64,000 bases of DNA from Mycolicibacterium vulneris (GCF_002104765.1 NZ_NCXM01000028.1:1-64000); one strand, 5' to 3'. Positions 32,395 through 41,816 are shown, numbered from the stretch's first letter. Notes: generated by a model not told the origin, from the sequence alone. A program made the numbers and translations.

Positions 32395-33768
32395 ATGGCC
32401 GACCGATTGGATGTGGCCGGGCGCCTCGCCGAGGGCCGCGCGGCCGTCGAGCACACCCAGACCTACGTGCAGGCCTGTCATGCGCTGGGCTACCAAAACC
32501 CCGACCTGACAACGCATCTCGTACAGGTTCGCGAATGGTATGCGGGAGAGGATGGCCTGGACCTGCGTGCGCTGGACCGCGATTGTGCTGAGCTGCGGGC
32601 GGCGGGTGTGGTGGTCGCCGAGGCGCTGCGGATGCAGCGCGCCCAGGTGGCCGAGCTGGCCGCGGCGTGGACGGGCCCGGGCGGGGACACCGCGGTGCAG
32701 CTGTTGCAACGGCACTGCGACACCGCGGACGCCGTCGCCACCGAACTGCGCGCGGCGGCTCAGCGGTGCGAGTCGCTGCGCGACAACCTGTGGTATCTGG
32801 TCGATTCGGAGGTGGCGACCGCCATCGCCATCGATGACCGCGTGCGCGCTCAGCGGCCGGCGTGGCTGACGGCCGCCGCCGCGGTCACGGCGGGCGACCG
32901 GGACGGCGCGGCCGATGTGGTGGGCGAGCAGGTAATGCCGTACGTGGACAACGACATTCGCGATGACTGGTTGACGGCGATGCGGTCCGCCTCAAACGGG
33001 GTCGAGACGTCCTACGCCATGGTCATCGACAAGATGACCGCCGTCCCGACGGCGCGCTTCGAGTTTCCCGGCGATCTCGGGACCGGCGTTGCGCCGGTGC
33101 AGCTGGCCCCGCCAGTATCCGCGGCGCCCGTCGCGGCGGCGGATCCCGCGCCGACTTTGACGGCCGCTGCGCCCAGTCCGGTTGGTGCCGCGCCGCATTC
33201 GCTCGCTCCCGCGCCGCCGCCGGTCAGTGTCGCGCCTCCCACGGACTGGGGAGCCGGGCTCGGCGACGCGCTGGGCATGCCCGCGGGCGATGTGGGTGGC
33301 GGGCTCGGCGGTCTCGGCGCTGGCGACCTCGGCGGTCTCGGCGGTGGCGGTCTAGGTGGTGGACTCGGCGGTGGCGGTGGGCTTCTCGGGCTGGCCGGTC
33401 GGATCGTCGACGCGATGGGCGGGCTGATCGGATCGGCGGGTGATGGGGTGGACGGCGCGGACGTGTTGAACGGCGACCCGGACACCGTCGACGAAAAGCC
33501 GTTCCAAGCAGAAGATTCCGAGGACACGGCCGCCGACAAGACCGCCGACGATCCAGACGGTCCCGCCGAAGCCGACCAGGTCCAACCCGTGGGCGAACCT
33601 CAGCCCGAGCCCGGCGACGCGATCCAACCGGTCGAAACCCCGCCGCCCGACACACCGGCACCGGACGCACCTCCCGCGGCTCCCGTCGCCGAACCGGCAC
33701 CCGCGGCCGACCAGGAGAAAACGCCGTGCGAGATTGCCGCGGACCAGCTTCCGCAGGCGGGGCAGTGA
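32395..33768 (+). CDS. WxG-motif helical protein with Gly-rich and acidic Pro-rich tail (Rv3439c-like)
   Basis: 457 residues. Residues 1-215 are helical with AAWTGPGG (W92-T-G94), a WxG turn like that of ESX substrates. Residues 225-285 are Ala/Pro-rich. Residues 295-345 are Gly/Leu repeats (GGLGGGGLGGGLGGG). Residues 360-457 are acidic and Pro-rich. The architecture of a helical head plus disordered tail recalls EspB/EspA-type secreted proteins. It is tightly linked to the EspC-like gene. No enzymatic motif is visible. Secretion is an inference. Confidence 0.72.
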   Translation: MADRLDVAGRLAEGRAAVEHTQTYVQACHALGYQNPDLTTHLVQVREWYAGEDGLDLRALDRDCAELRAAGVVVAEALRMQRAQVAELAAAWTGPGGDTAVQLLQRHCDTADAVATELRAAAQRCESLRDNLWYLVDSEVATAIAIDDRVRAQRPAWLTAAAAVTAGDRDGAADVVGEQVMPYVDNDIRDDWLTAMRSASNGVETSYAMVIDKMTAVPTARFEFPGDLGTGVAPVQLAPPVSAAPVAAADPAPTLTAAAPSPVGAAPHSLAPAPPPVSVAPPTDWGAGLGDALGMPAGDVGGGLGGLGAGDLGGLGGGGLGGGLGGGGGLLGLAGRIVDAMGGLIGSAGDGVDGADVLNGDPDTVDEKPFQAEDSEDTAADKTADDPDGPAEADQVQPVGEPQPEPGDAIQPVETPPPDTPAPDAPPAAPVAEPAPAADQEKTPCEIAADQLPQAGQ

Positions 33769-33772
33769 CCGC

Positions 33773-34816
33773 TCAGGCAGGCTTGCGCTTCAGGGCTTCC
33801 TCGACAAAGCGCACGGATTCGGCGCGGTCGGTCGACAACGGGTTCAGTAACAGCGTGGTCACACCGGCCTCGGCGAAGGCGGACATGCGTTCGGCGACGT
33901 AGCCGGGCGGGCCGATCAGCGACATGCCGCGCACCAGCTCGTCGGGCACCGCGTCGATGGCCTCCTGCTTACGGCCGGACAGGTACAGCTCCTGGATGCG
34001 GTCGGCGACCTCGCCGAACCCGTATCGCGTCGCCAGATTGTGGTAGAAATTGCGGCCTTTGGCGCCCATTCCGCCGATGTAGAGGCCCAGCTGTGGCTTG
34101 ACCCACGCCAGCCGCTCGTCGAGGTTCTCCCCGATGGCTAGCGACGCGTGCACCATCACGTCCAGCGGCCCCAGCGCGGGATCACGCTTGGCGGCTCCGG
34201 CCGCCAGCGCCTCGCCCCAGATCGAGTCGGCCTTGTCCGGCAGGTAGAAGACGGGCTGCCAGCCCTCGGCGATCTCGGCCGTGAGCTCCACGTTCTTGGG
34301 GCCCAGCGCGGCGATGCTGACCGGAATACGTTCGCGCACAGGGTGATTGATGAGCTGCAGCGACTTGCCCAAGCCAGTTCCGCGATCCGCGGGCAACGGC
34401 AGCTGGTAGTGCTTGCCGTCGTATTGCACGCGTTCACGGCGCCACACCTTGCGGCAGATCTCCACGATCTCGCGGGTGCGGCCGATCGGGGCGTCGAACG
34501 GGACGCCGTGGAACCCCTCGATCACCTGCGGTCCCGAGGTGCCGATGCCCAACCGGAATCGCCCGTCGGACACGTAATCCAGCCCCGCGGCGGTCATCGC
34601 CAGCAGCGACGGCGTGCGGATGTAGATGGGCAGCACGCCGGACGCCAACTCAACGGTGTTCGTCTTGGCGGCCAGATAGCCCAGCTGGCTGATGGCGTCG
34701 AAGGCATACGCCTCGGCCACCACCACGACCTCGATGCCGGACTTCTCGAGTTCGACCACGTGGTCCACGGCCTCGTGAAAGCCACCCGAATAATTCAGAG
34801 CGATCCCGATTCGCAT
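33773..34816 (-). CDS. Luciferase-like F420-type oxidoreductase
   Basis: A 347-residue member of the luciferase-like superfamily. It starts MRIGIALNYSGGFHEAVDHV. YVSDGRFRLGIGTSGPQV is the typical class signature and LAMTAAGLDYVS supports the barrel. It is longer than the two copies near 8-9 kb and belongs to a different subgroup. I took ATG 34816. A GTG at 34825 would add three residues. It is convergent with the Rv3439c-like gene (4-bp gap). The substrate is unknown, and cofactor F420 is inferred from family. Confidence 0.85.
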   Translation of the reverse strand: MRIGIALNYSGGFHEAVDHVVELEKSGIEVVVVAEAYAFDAISQLGYLAAKTNTVELASGVLPIYIRTPSLLAMTAAGLDYVSDGRFRLGIGTSGPQVIEGFHGVPFDAPIGRTREIVEICRKVWRRERVQYDGKHYQLPLPADRGTGLGKSLQLINHPVRERIPVSIAALGPKNVELTAEIAEGWQPVFYLPDKADSIWGEALAAGAAKRDPALGPLDVMVHASLAIGENLDERLAWVKPQLGLYIGGMGAKGRNFYHNLATRYGFGEVADRIQELYLSGRKQEAIDAVPDELVRGMSLIGPPGYVAERMSAFAEAGVTTLLLNPLSTDRAESVRFVEEALKRKPA

Positions 34817-34856
34817 CCATGACACTTACCACGCGCGCGCGGTCGGCCTTAGCGTC

Positions 34857-35696
34857 TCACTTCAGCAGGGCGACGATCTTGTCTTCCAGCGGAATCCCCT
34901 CGGCCTCGGGGTCGATCGCGTCCGTGCCCGGCAGGTGCACCTCCGGGTCGGCGAAGTCGCGATACTTCTTGTCGCCGCCCAGGGTGTAGAGCAGGTAGCC
35001 GGTCAGCAGCGCCCGAACCGACCGCTGGGTGCGCCGGTGCGGTCCGGCCAGACCCAGCACCTTGGTCAGCCGCCGGCCCTCGACCAGCCCGCCGGATTCG
35101 GCCTTGCTGACGATGCGCAGCGTCGCCGCGTCCCACACCTCGGCGAGCGCCGACGCGTTGGAGTTCAGGCTTTTCGGATCGCCCGGCGCGGTGAAGATCA
35201 CCCCGGGGACCTTCAGCGTCGCGGCCGGCTGCTGGGCAGGCGGGCTGGTCACGCTGGGGAAGATCGCCGCCACCGCCGCGGGCTTGGCCGGCATCCCCGC
35301 CGCGGCGAACACCGCCGCCGAGCCGCCGAAGCCATGGCCGGCCACGCCGAGCTTGGCCGGATGCACGCTGATCTTGCCGGGGCCCAGCCGCACGCCCGAC
35401 ACGATGTCCAGGGCGGTGCCGAGGTCGAAGGCGAGGTTCAGCACCGACGGGGCCACGCCGCGCTGGGTATCGGGAGCGCCGGCCACGATGCCCCACGACG
35501 CCAGATGCTCGAGCAGGCTCGAATAGCGGGCCGCGCCGGCGAGCCAGTCGTGGCCGAACGCCACGCCGGGCAGGTTCAGCCCCTCCTCGGGGGTGTACAC
35601 CACGCCCGGTAGGCCGGCAAAGGCCAGGTCACCACGCAAAACTCGATGCGGACCACGGCGGCTGAGAGCTGCGACGAGCTTGCGGATGCGGGCCAC
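34857..35696 (-). CDS. Alpha/beta-hydrolase-fold protein with Gly at the nucleophile position (Rv3438-like)
   Basis: A 279-residue protein whose fold resembles dienelactone hydrolases and polyester-type esterases (PGVAFGHDWLAGAARYSSLLEHLASWG, then a nucleophile elbow). The elbow reads AGHGFGGSAA, so the expected Ser of GxSxG is Gly (codon GGC). Other Ser residues nearby are not in register. It may be catalytically dead or use another mechanism. It matches Rv3438 by length and position. Confidence 0.8.
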   Translation of the reverse strand: MARIRKLVAALSRRGPHRVLRGDLAFAGLPGVVYTPEEGLNLPGVAFGHDWLAGAARYSSLLEHLASWGIVAGAPDTQRGVAPSVLNLAFDLGTALDIVSGVRLGPGKISVHPAKLGVAGHGFGGSAAVFAAAGMPAKPAAVAAIFPSVTSPPAQQPAATLKVPGVIFTAPGDPKSLNSNASALAEVWDAATLRIVSKAESGGLVEGRRLTKVLGLAGPHRRTQRSVRALLTGYLLYTLGGDKKYRDFADPEVHLPGTDAIDPEAEGIPLEDKIVALLK

Positions 35697-35778
35697 GCGT
35701 TGACGTTAGCGCATCGCCAATCGGACGCCGGGGGAGAAGGAACGCCGGCCGGCTTGCCGGTGGGTGCGCGGGCCCTTT

Positions 35779-35973
35779 CTAGCCGCTGACCTCGATGACA
35801 CCCATCCGCCACAGCGCCGCGTACAGCTGGTGCAGCGGGATGGACAGCAGCTGGGTGGTCATGTCCATCAGAGGGTTTCCGGAGCCGGCCGGCGCCTGCG
35901 GCCGGAGCTTGGGGGTCTGGGGGGCCGGCGCCATGGGGGCGGGCACCACATCGTCGTAGCGAACTGCGGTCAT
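35779..35973 (-). CDS. Small Pro-rich protein, unknown function
   Basis: A 64-residue product starting MTAVRYDDVVPAPMAPAPQ and ending QLYAALWRMGVIEVSG. A strong GAGGAGG ribosome-binding site lies seven bases before the ATG, which supports real translation. It has a disordered Pro/Ala N-terminal half and an amphipathic helical C-terminal half, with no signal peptide. A 566-bp gene-free region lies upstream. I do not recognise a family. Confidence 0.65.
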   Translation of the reverse strand: MTAVRYDDVVPAPMAPAPQTPKLRPQAPAGSGNPLMDMTTQLLSIPLHQLYAALWRMGVIEVSG

Positions 35974-36539
35974 GATTGCCTCCTCATGGCGCCCGGCGGG
36001 CGGTCCGAAAAGTTACGCATCTCAATACGACCCGTTGCACAATTCCCGGTTAACAACCACTGACGATTGCAATCATTGCTCGGCTAAAAGCGTGGCCCCA
36101 GGTAGCCAGAATATCTGGCCTATGCCTAATAAAAGCCGGGCTGCAAATCTTTGACCACGGTTTCGACGCTGACACGCTGCGTAATCGTGATCGGGCGGGC
36201 TTCAAGCAGCTCGTCCTTTCGCTGGATCCGGTCGTTTCCAGTATTTGCTGATATTTCGAATGTTAAAGCGGCGTGTCCTGTCGTTGTTGTTGCGACACGA
36301 AAACGTCGCAAATACATCAGGTGAAAACAATTCCACCGTTCATGACGATTGAGTGAATGACCGATGGGTCCGGGGCGTCCGCCGGGGTCGCGATACCAGC
36401 CCGACGGCGGCGGGCTCGACGAGCCGGACGGAGAACTGGCGGTACGGGGTAGGTCACAGCGGGCCTTTACGCAGGTGGGCGGCCTAACCCCAACCGCGGA
36501 GTGCGGGGTCGGTGCTCCACCTGCACTACCCTGTTCAGA
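35974..36539. promoter_or_regulatory. Long gene-free region between the 64-aa gene and glmS
   Basis: 566 bp with lower GC than the flanks and no convincing gene. It contains a 15-bp palindrome (GCCAGA-ATA-TCTGGC, 36105-36119), a hairpin of CGTGTC (36272-36277) with GACACG (36294-36299), and an overlapping alternative stem TGTCG/CGACA (36279-36283 and 36293-36297). It must hold the promoter for glmS and one for the small minus-strand gene. A long minus-strand open frame crossing it is antisense to glmS and has no ribosome-binding site. Confidence 0.5.
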
Positions 36540-38426
36540 ATGTGCGGAATCGTCGGCTACGTCGGGCAGCAGCCCGCCTGTGAGGTCGTCATGGCCGCGC
36601 TGCGCCGGATGGAGTACCGGGGCTACGACTCGTCGGGCGTCGCCTTGGTCGACGGCAGTGGCCCCTCGGCAGGCACCCTGACGGTCAGCCGTCGCGCCGG
36701 CCGGCTGGCCAACCTGGAAGAGGCGGTCGCCGAGATGCCGGCGTCGTCGCTGACCGGGACCACCGGCCTGGGCCACACCCGGTGGGCCACCCACGGACGG
36801 CCCACCGACCGCAACGCCCACCCGCACCGCGACGCCGCCGGCAAGATCGCCGTGGTCCACAACGGCATCATCGAGAACTACGCCAACTTGCGCCACGAGC
36901 TGGAGGCAGAGGGCGTGGAGTTCGCCAGCGACACCGACACCGAGGTGGCGGTGCATCTGGTGTCGCGGGCATACCGGCACGGTCCCACGGCAGGCGATTT
37001 CGCCGCGTCGGTGCTTGCGGTGCTGCGCCGCCTGGACGGCCATTTCACTCTGGTGTTCGCCAACGCCGACGACCCCGGCACCATCGTCGCCGCCCGCCGC
37101 TCCACCCCGCTGGTGATCGGCATCGGCGACGGCGAGATGTTCGTCGGCTCCGACGTGGCGGCGTTCATCCCGCACACTCGCAACGCCATCGAACTCGGCC
37201 AGGACCAGGCCGTGGTGATCACCGCGAACAGCTACCGGATCACCGACTTCGACGGCAACGAGGACCTGGGGCCCGGGGCATACCGCGAGTTCCACATCGA
37301 TTGGGACCTGGCCGCCGCCGAAAAGGGCGGCTACGAGTACTTCATGCTCAAGGAGATCGCCGAGCAGCCCGCGGCCGTCGCCGACACCCTGCTGGGGCAC
37401 TTCGTCGACGGCCGGATCGTCCTCGACGAACAACGGCTGTCCGATCAGGAACTCCGCGAGATCGACAAGGTGTTCGTGGTGGCCTGCGGCACCGCGTATC
37501 ACTCCGGCCTGCTGGCGAAGTACGCGATCGAGCACTGGACGCGGCTGCCGGTCGAGGTCGAGCTGGCCAGCGAATTCCGGTACCGCGACCCGGTTCTGGA
37601 CCGCAGCACCCTGGTGGTCGCCATCTCGCAGTCCGGCGAGACCGCGGACACCCTCGAAGCGGTACGGCACGCCAAGGAGCAGAAGGCCAAGGTCCTGGCG
37701 ATCTGCAACACCAACGGCTCGCAGATTCCGCGCGAGTGCGATGCGGTGCTGTACACCCGCGCCGGCCCGGAGATCGGGGTGGCCTCGACCAAGACGTTCC
37801 TGGCGCAGATCACCGCCAACTATCTGGTCGGGCTGGCGCTGGCGCAGGCCCGTGGCACCAAGTACCCCGACGAGGTCTGGCGTGAATACCACGAGCTGGA
37901 AGCGATGCCGGACCTAGTCGCGCGGGTCATCGCGACGATCGAGCCGGTGGCCGCGCTGGCATATCAATTCGCCCAGTCGCCGACGGTGCTGTTCCTGGGC
38001 CGCCACGTCGGATACCCGGTGGCGCTGGAAGGCGCGCTGAAGCTGAAGGAATTGGCGTACATGCACGCCGAGGGATTCGCCGCCGGCGAGCTCAAGCACG
38101 GCCCCATCGCGCTGATCGAAGACGACCTGCCGGTCATCGTCATCATGCCGTCGCCCAAAGGGTCGGCCGTGCTGCACGCCAAGTTGTTGTCCAACATCCG
38201 CGAGATCCAGGCCCGCGGCGCGATCACTATCGTCATCGCCGAGGAAGGCGACGACACCGTGCGGCCCTACGCCGACCACCTGATCGAAATTCCCTCTGTG
38301 TCAACACTTCTGCAGCCGCTGCTGTCGACCATCCCGCTTCAGGTGTTCGCGGCGTCGGTGGCGCAGGCCCGCGGCTACGACGTCGACAAGCCGCGAAACC
38401 TGGCCAAGTCCGTCACCGTCGAATAG
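36540..38426 (+). CDS. glmS: Glutamine--fructose-6-phosphate aminotransferase (isomerizing)
   Basis: A 628-residue enzyme that makes glucosamine-6-phosphate for cell-wall synthesis. The N-terminal glutaminase domain starts MCGIVGYVG, with Cys2 as nucleophile after Met removal. The C-terminal half has two SIS sugar-isomerase domains (CGTAYHSGLLAKY, ISQSGETADTLEA) and ends DKPRNLAKSVTVE, the conserved C-terminus. I placed the start at ATG 36540 so that Cys is residue 2. It corresponds to Rv3436c. Confidence 0.97.
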   Translation: MCGIVGYVGQQPACEVVMAALRRMEYRGYDSSGVALVDGSGPSAGTLTVSRRAGRLANLEEAVAEMPASSLTGTTGLGHTRWATHGRPTDRNAHPHRDAAGKIAVVHNGIIENYANLRHELEAEGVEFASDTDTEVAVHLVSRAYRHGPTAGDFAASVLAVLRRLDGHFTLVFANADDPGTIVAARRSTPLVIGIGDGEMFVGSDVAAFIPHTRNAIELGQDQAVVITANSYRITDFDGNEDLGPGAYREFHIDWDLAAAEKGGYEYFMLKEIAEQPAAVADTLLGHFVDGRIVLDEQRLSDQELREIDKVFVVACGTAYHSGLLAKYAIEHWTRLPVEVELASEFRYRDPVLDRSTLVVAISQSGETADTLEAVRHAKEQKAKVLAICNTNGSQIPRECDAVLYTRAGPEIGVASTKTFLAQITANYLVGLALAQARGTKYPDEVWREYHELEAMPDLVARVIATIEPVAALAYQFAQSPTVLFLGRHVGYPVALEGALKLKELAYMHAEGFAAGELKHGPIALIEDDLPVIVIMPSPKGSAVLHAKLLSNIREIQARGAITIVIAEEGDDTVRPYADHLIEIPSVSTLLQPLLSTIPLQVFAASVAQARGYDVDKPRNLAKSVTVE

Positions 38427-38546
38427 GCGGGGAACAGCTTGCGCCGCTTCGTCCGGATACCCCGCGGACACGCGGCCGATCCATTACATTGCCCTGGGAC
38501 AGCATTTGCGGCAGGTGGGTTGGGCTAAGTCCGTACGGGAGGAAGT

Positions 38547-39470
38547 ATGCGATCGGCCGGCACGAAGTACGGCGTCGTAGGCCTTATCGTCCTCATCCTC
38601 ACGGCATACGTGGCGGCGGTCGGGATGTACGCGCAAAGCGGTAACGGCCAGCGTCTGGACGCGACCGCCCCGACCGTCGACGGCGACAAGCCGTCGGCGA
38701 CGATCAACGTCGAAGACATCCAGTCCAACAACAGCGTGCTCGCCGTCAACCTGGCGTTCAATCCCGGATCGGCGTTGCTGGACCCGAAAACCCACCACCT
38801 CAAGGACGATCTCAGCCTGCGCGTCAGGTCCTCCGCGATGCCGGCCCGGCACACCTGGACCAAGGGGATGCTGCCCGGCCTGATGGCCGTCCCGCTGACC
38901 ATCGCCGGCCAGATCGAGCGGTGGCCCTTCGATCAATACCGCTCGGGGCCGATCGAAGTCGAAATCTTCTACGGCCCTGACACCGACCGGGCGCCCGACC
39001 ACGTGCCGGTCACCTTCATCGATCACCTGTCGGGGTGGCGGCTGTCCGCCACCAGAACCCAGGCGGACGGTCCCTACCGGCTGAACGTGCATCGCTCGCT
39101 CAGCACCGCGGCGTTCGCGATCGTCATCCTCGGCGTGCTCATCACGATCGCCAGTCTGGCTCTGGTGGTTGCGATTCAGACGGCGCGCGACCGGCGCCCG
39201 TTTCAGCCGCCGATGACGACGTGGTACGCGGCCATGCTTTTCGCGGTGGTGCCACTGCGCAACGCGCTGCCCGGCTCCCCACCATTCGGCAGCTGGGTCG
39301 ATATCACCGTCGTCATCTGGGTGCTGGTCGCGCTGGCGGTCTCGATGATTCTCTACATCGGCTGCTGGTGGCGGCATTTGAAGCCGGTGCCCGCGCGCGC
39401 ACCGGCGGAACCCGAGCCCGCACCGGAACCAGCCCCCGCGGCAGAACCCACGCCCGCGTCGGCGAAGTAG
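38547..39470 (+). CDS. DUF4436-family membrane protein (Rv3435c-like)
   Basis: 307 residues. One N-terminal transmembrane helix (VVGLIVLILTAYVAAV), an extracytoplasmic domain of about 150 residues, and three more helices near 188-210, 225-245 and 252-274. The tail is Pro/Glu-rich (AEPEPAPEPAPAAEP). A GGGAGGAAGT site precedes the ATG. The function is unknown. Position and topology match Rv3435c. Confidence 0.82.
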   Translation: MRSAGTKYGVVGLIVLILTAYVAAVGMYAQSGNGQRLDATAPTVDGDKPSATINVEDIQSNNSVLAVNLAFNPGSALLDPKTHHLKDDLSLRVRSSAMPARHTWTKGMLPGLMAVPLTIAGQIERWPFDQYRSGPIEVEIFYGPDTDRAPDHVPVTFIDHLSGWRLSATRTQADGPYRLNVHRSLSTAAFAIVILGVLITIASLALVVAIQTARDRRPFQPPMTTWYAAMLFAVVPLRNALPGSPPFGSWVDITVVIWVLVALAVSMILYIGCWWRHLKPVPARAPAEPEPAPEPAPAAEPTPASAK

Positions 39471-39539
39471 CCGATCGCCGGCGGCGTGTTTGCCGCCGAA
39501 GTTGTCCCGTGCCCCGCCGCGCGTGCGAAGGTTGATGTC

Positions 39540-40256
39540 GTGGCGGGTCCCTCGGTTCGCAGTCGAGTGCGCAGCATGACGCTGGTGGTCTGGCATTTCG
39601 TCATCAGCGCACCGCTGACCTACGGCTGGCTGTTGGTGCTGATGATCACGACGTTCATCCAGACCCATCTCACCGGCCGGGAGCTGCACTCGGTACTGCT
39701 GCACCGCTCCACCAACATTCACGAGTTGGGCAGGGACCCGCTCCACGTCCTGTTCTCCAGCCTGCTGTGGATCGACGGCAAAAACTTCGAGCCCTACCTG
39801 CTTCTGTTCACCCTGTTTCTCGCGCCGGCCGAACACTGGCTCGGCCAGCTGCGCTGGCTCAGTGTGGGATTGAGCTCGCACATCCTCGCCACCTACATCA
39901 GCGAAGGCATCCTCTACTTCGCGATCGAGGAACACGACGCCTCGCAGCGGCTCGTGTACGCCCGCGACATCGGGGTCAGCTATTTCCTCGTCGGCGTGAT
40001 GGCCGTGCTGAGCTACCACATCGCCCGCCCGTGGCGCTGGGGATATCTCGGGGTGTTGTTCCTCATCTTCGGTTTCCCGTTGATCACGATGGGCAGCGAG
40101 CTGAACTTCACCGCGATCGGGCACTTCACCTCGATCCTGATCGGCTTGTGCTTCTACCCGATGACTCGCACGCGCTCCAAACGCAGCAGCCCGGTGAGTC
40201 CCGCGCGCCTGCGGGCCATGGCGCGCCGCAACGTGCCGCCGGATACCCCGACCTGA
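39540..40256 (+). CDS. Rhomboid-like multi-pass membrane protein (Rv3434c-like)
   Basis: A 238-residue protein with about six hydrophobic helices. I took GTG 39540 (VAGPSVRSRVRSMTLVVW), preceded by GAAGG, which aligns with the M. tuberculosis start. The layout and the helices around LLLFTLFLAPAEHWLG and ELNFTAIGHFTSILIG resemble rhomboid folds. I do not see the GxSG catalytic motif, so it is probably a non-protease relative. A 126-bp gap with no gene follows. Confidence 0.78.
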   Translation: MAGPSVRSRVRSMTLVVWHFVISAPLTYGWLLVLMITTFIQTHLTGRELHSVLLHRSTNIHELGRDPLHVLFSSLLWIDGKNFEPYLLLFTLFLAPAEHWLGQLRWLSVGLSSHILATYISEGILYFAIEEHDASQRLVYARDIGVSYFLVGVMAVLSYHIARPWRWGYLGVLFLIFGFPLITMGSELNFTAIGHFTSILIGLCFYPMTRTRSKRSSPVSPARLRAMARRNVPPDTPT

Positions 40257-40382
40257 TGCCGGCACCGGCCGCTACCGAAAGATCTTGGGCGCCAAACCAC
40301 TCCGTAACGGCGCCGGCTGCTTTGGACGCCGGCGATCCGAGCGCGGCCGTACACCGCGACGCTGCCACGTAATCTGACTCTG

Positions 40383-41813
40383 ATGCGGCATTACTACTCC
40401 GTAGACGCGATCCGCCAGGCCGAGGCGCCACTGCTGGCCAGCCTGCCCGACGGTGCGCTGATGCGGCGCGCGGCCTACGGGCTGGCCACCGAGATCATCG
40501 CTGAGTTAGCCGCCCGCACCGGCGGGGTAGCCGGGCGACGTGTGTGCGCGGTCGTCGGCTCCGGGGACAACGGCGGTGACGCGCTGTGGGCGGCCACCTT
40601 CCTGCGTCGTCGCGGCGCGGCCGCCGACGCGATCCTGCTCAACCCGGAGCGCACCCACCGCAAGGGGCTGGCGGCGTTTCGGCGGGCCGGCGGTCGTGTC
40701 GTCGAAAGTGTTTCGCCGACAACCGATCTCGTCATTGACGGCGTGGTGGGCATCTCCGGCTCCGGGGCGCTGCGGCCCGCGGCGGCCGAGGTGTTCGCCG
40801 CCGTCGACGACGCGGGAATCCCGGTGATCGCCGTCGACATCCCCAGCGGCATCGACGCGGCGACCGGGGCGATCACGGGCCCCGCGGTGCACGCCACGTT
40901 GACCGTCACCTTCGGCGGCCTCAAACCCGTGCACGCGCTCGGCGACTGCGGGCGGGTGAAGCTGATCGACATCGGGCTGAGCCTGCCCGGTCCACCGAAC
41001 GTCGCAGCGCTGGGGTTCGAAGCCGCCGACGTGGCCGCCCGCTGGCCGGTCCCCGGGCCCCACGACGACAAGTACACGCAGGGCGTCACAGGCGTGATGG
41101 CCGGCTCGTCGACGTATCCGGGCGCGGCCGTGCTGTGCACCGGCGCCGCCGTCGCGGCGACCTCGGGCATGGTCCGCTACGCCGGCAGCGCGCACCGCGA
41201 GGTGCTCGCGGTCTGGCCCGAGGTGATCGCCTCGCCCACCCCCGTGTCGGCCGGCCGCGTGCAGTCCTGGGTCGTCGGGCCGGGATTGGGCACCGACGAC
41301 GTTGGGGCCGCGGCGCTGTGGTTCGCGCTGGAAACCGACCTGCCGGTGATCGTGGACGCCGACGGGCTGACCATTCTGGCAGCCCATCCCGAGCTGGTGG
41401 CCAACCGCACCGCGCCGACGGTGCTGACCCCGCACGCCGGTGAATTCACCCGCTTAGCGGGTAACCCGCCCGGTGATGACCGGGTGGGTGCGTGCCGCAA
41501 GCTGGCGGACGCGTTGGGCGCCACGGTCCTGCTCAAGGGCAACGTCACGGTCATCGCCGACCCGGGCGGCCCGGTCTACCTCAACCCGGCCGGGCAGTCC
41601 TGGGCGGCCACCGCCGGCTCCGGCGACGTGCTGTCCGGGATGATCGGCGCGCTGCTGGCGGCCGGCCTGCCCCCGGCCGAGGCGGCCGCCGCCGCGGCCT
41701 TCGTGCACGCGCACGCGGCGGCACTGTCGGCCGCCGACCCGGGACCCGGTGAGGCGCCCACCTCGGCGTCACGCATCCTGCGGCACATCCGCGCCGCTCT
41801 GGCCGCCCTGTAG
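40383..41813 (+). CDS. nnrD: Bifunctional NAD(P)H-hydrate epimerase / ADP-dependent dehydratase
   Basis: A 476-residue metabolite-repair enzyme. The N-terminal YjeF-like domain (about 1-215; SGDNGGDALWAA, VIAVDIPSGIDAATG) epimerises damaged NAD(P)H hydrates. The C-terminal ribokinase-like domain (about 225-470; VVGPGLGTDDVG, TPHAGEF, AGSGDVLSGMIGALL) dehydrates them with ADP. It corresponds to Rv3433c. It lies upstream of gadB with only a 14-bp tandem repeat between. Confidence 0.94.
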   Translation: MRHYYSVDAIRQAEAPLLASLPDGALMRRAAYGLATEIIAELAARTGGVAGRRVCAVVGSGDNGGDALWAATFLRRRGAAADAILLNPERTHRKGLAAFRRAGGRVVESVSPTTDLVIDGVVGISGSGALRPAAAEVFAAVDDAGIPVIAVDIPSGIDAATGAITGPAVHATLTVTFGGLKPVHALGDCGRVKLIDIGLSLPGPPNVAALGFEAADVAARWPVPGPHDDKYTQGVTGVMAGSSTYPGAAVLCTGAAVAATSGMVRYAGSAHREVLAVWPEVIASPTPVSAGRVQSWVVGPGLGTDDVGAAALWFALETDLPVIVDADGLTILAAHPELVANRTAPTVLTPHAGEFTRLAGNPPGDDRVGACRKLADALGATVLLKGNVTVIADPGGPVYLNPAGQSWAATAGSGDVLSGMIGALLAAGLPPAEAAAAAAFVHAHAAALSAADPGPGEAPTSASRILRHIRAALAAL

Positions 41814-41816
41814 CCC

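Noticed and set aside
33285..33420. PE_PGRS-type Gly repeat gene
   Set aside because: The Gly-rich stretch belongs to the Rv3439c-like protein and there is no PE domain. GGL repeats alone are not diagnostic.
36126..37892. 588-codon minus-strand open frame
   Set aside because: It is antisense to most of glmS with no ribosome-binding site. The composition is typical of a shadow frame.
38484..40265. 593-codon minus-strand open frame
   Set aside because: It covers the DUF4436 and rhomboid-like genes in antisense. Its Arg/His-rich product has no domain.
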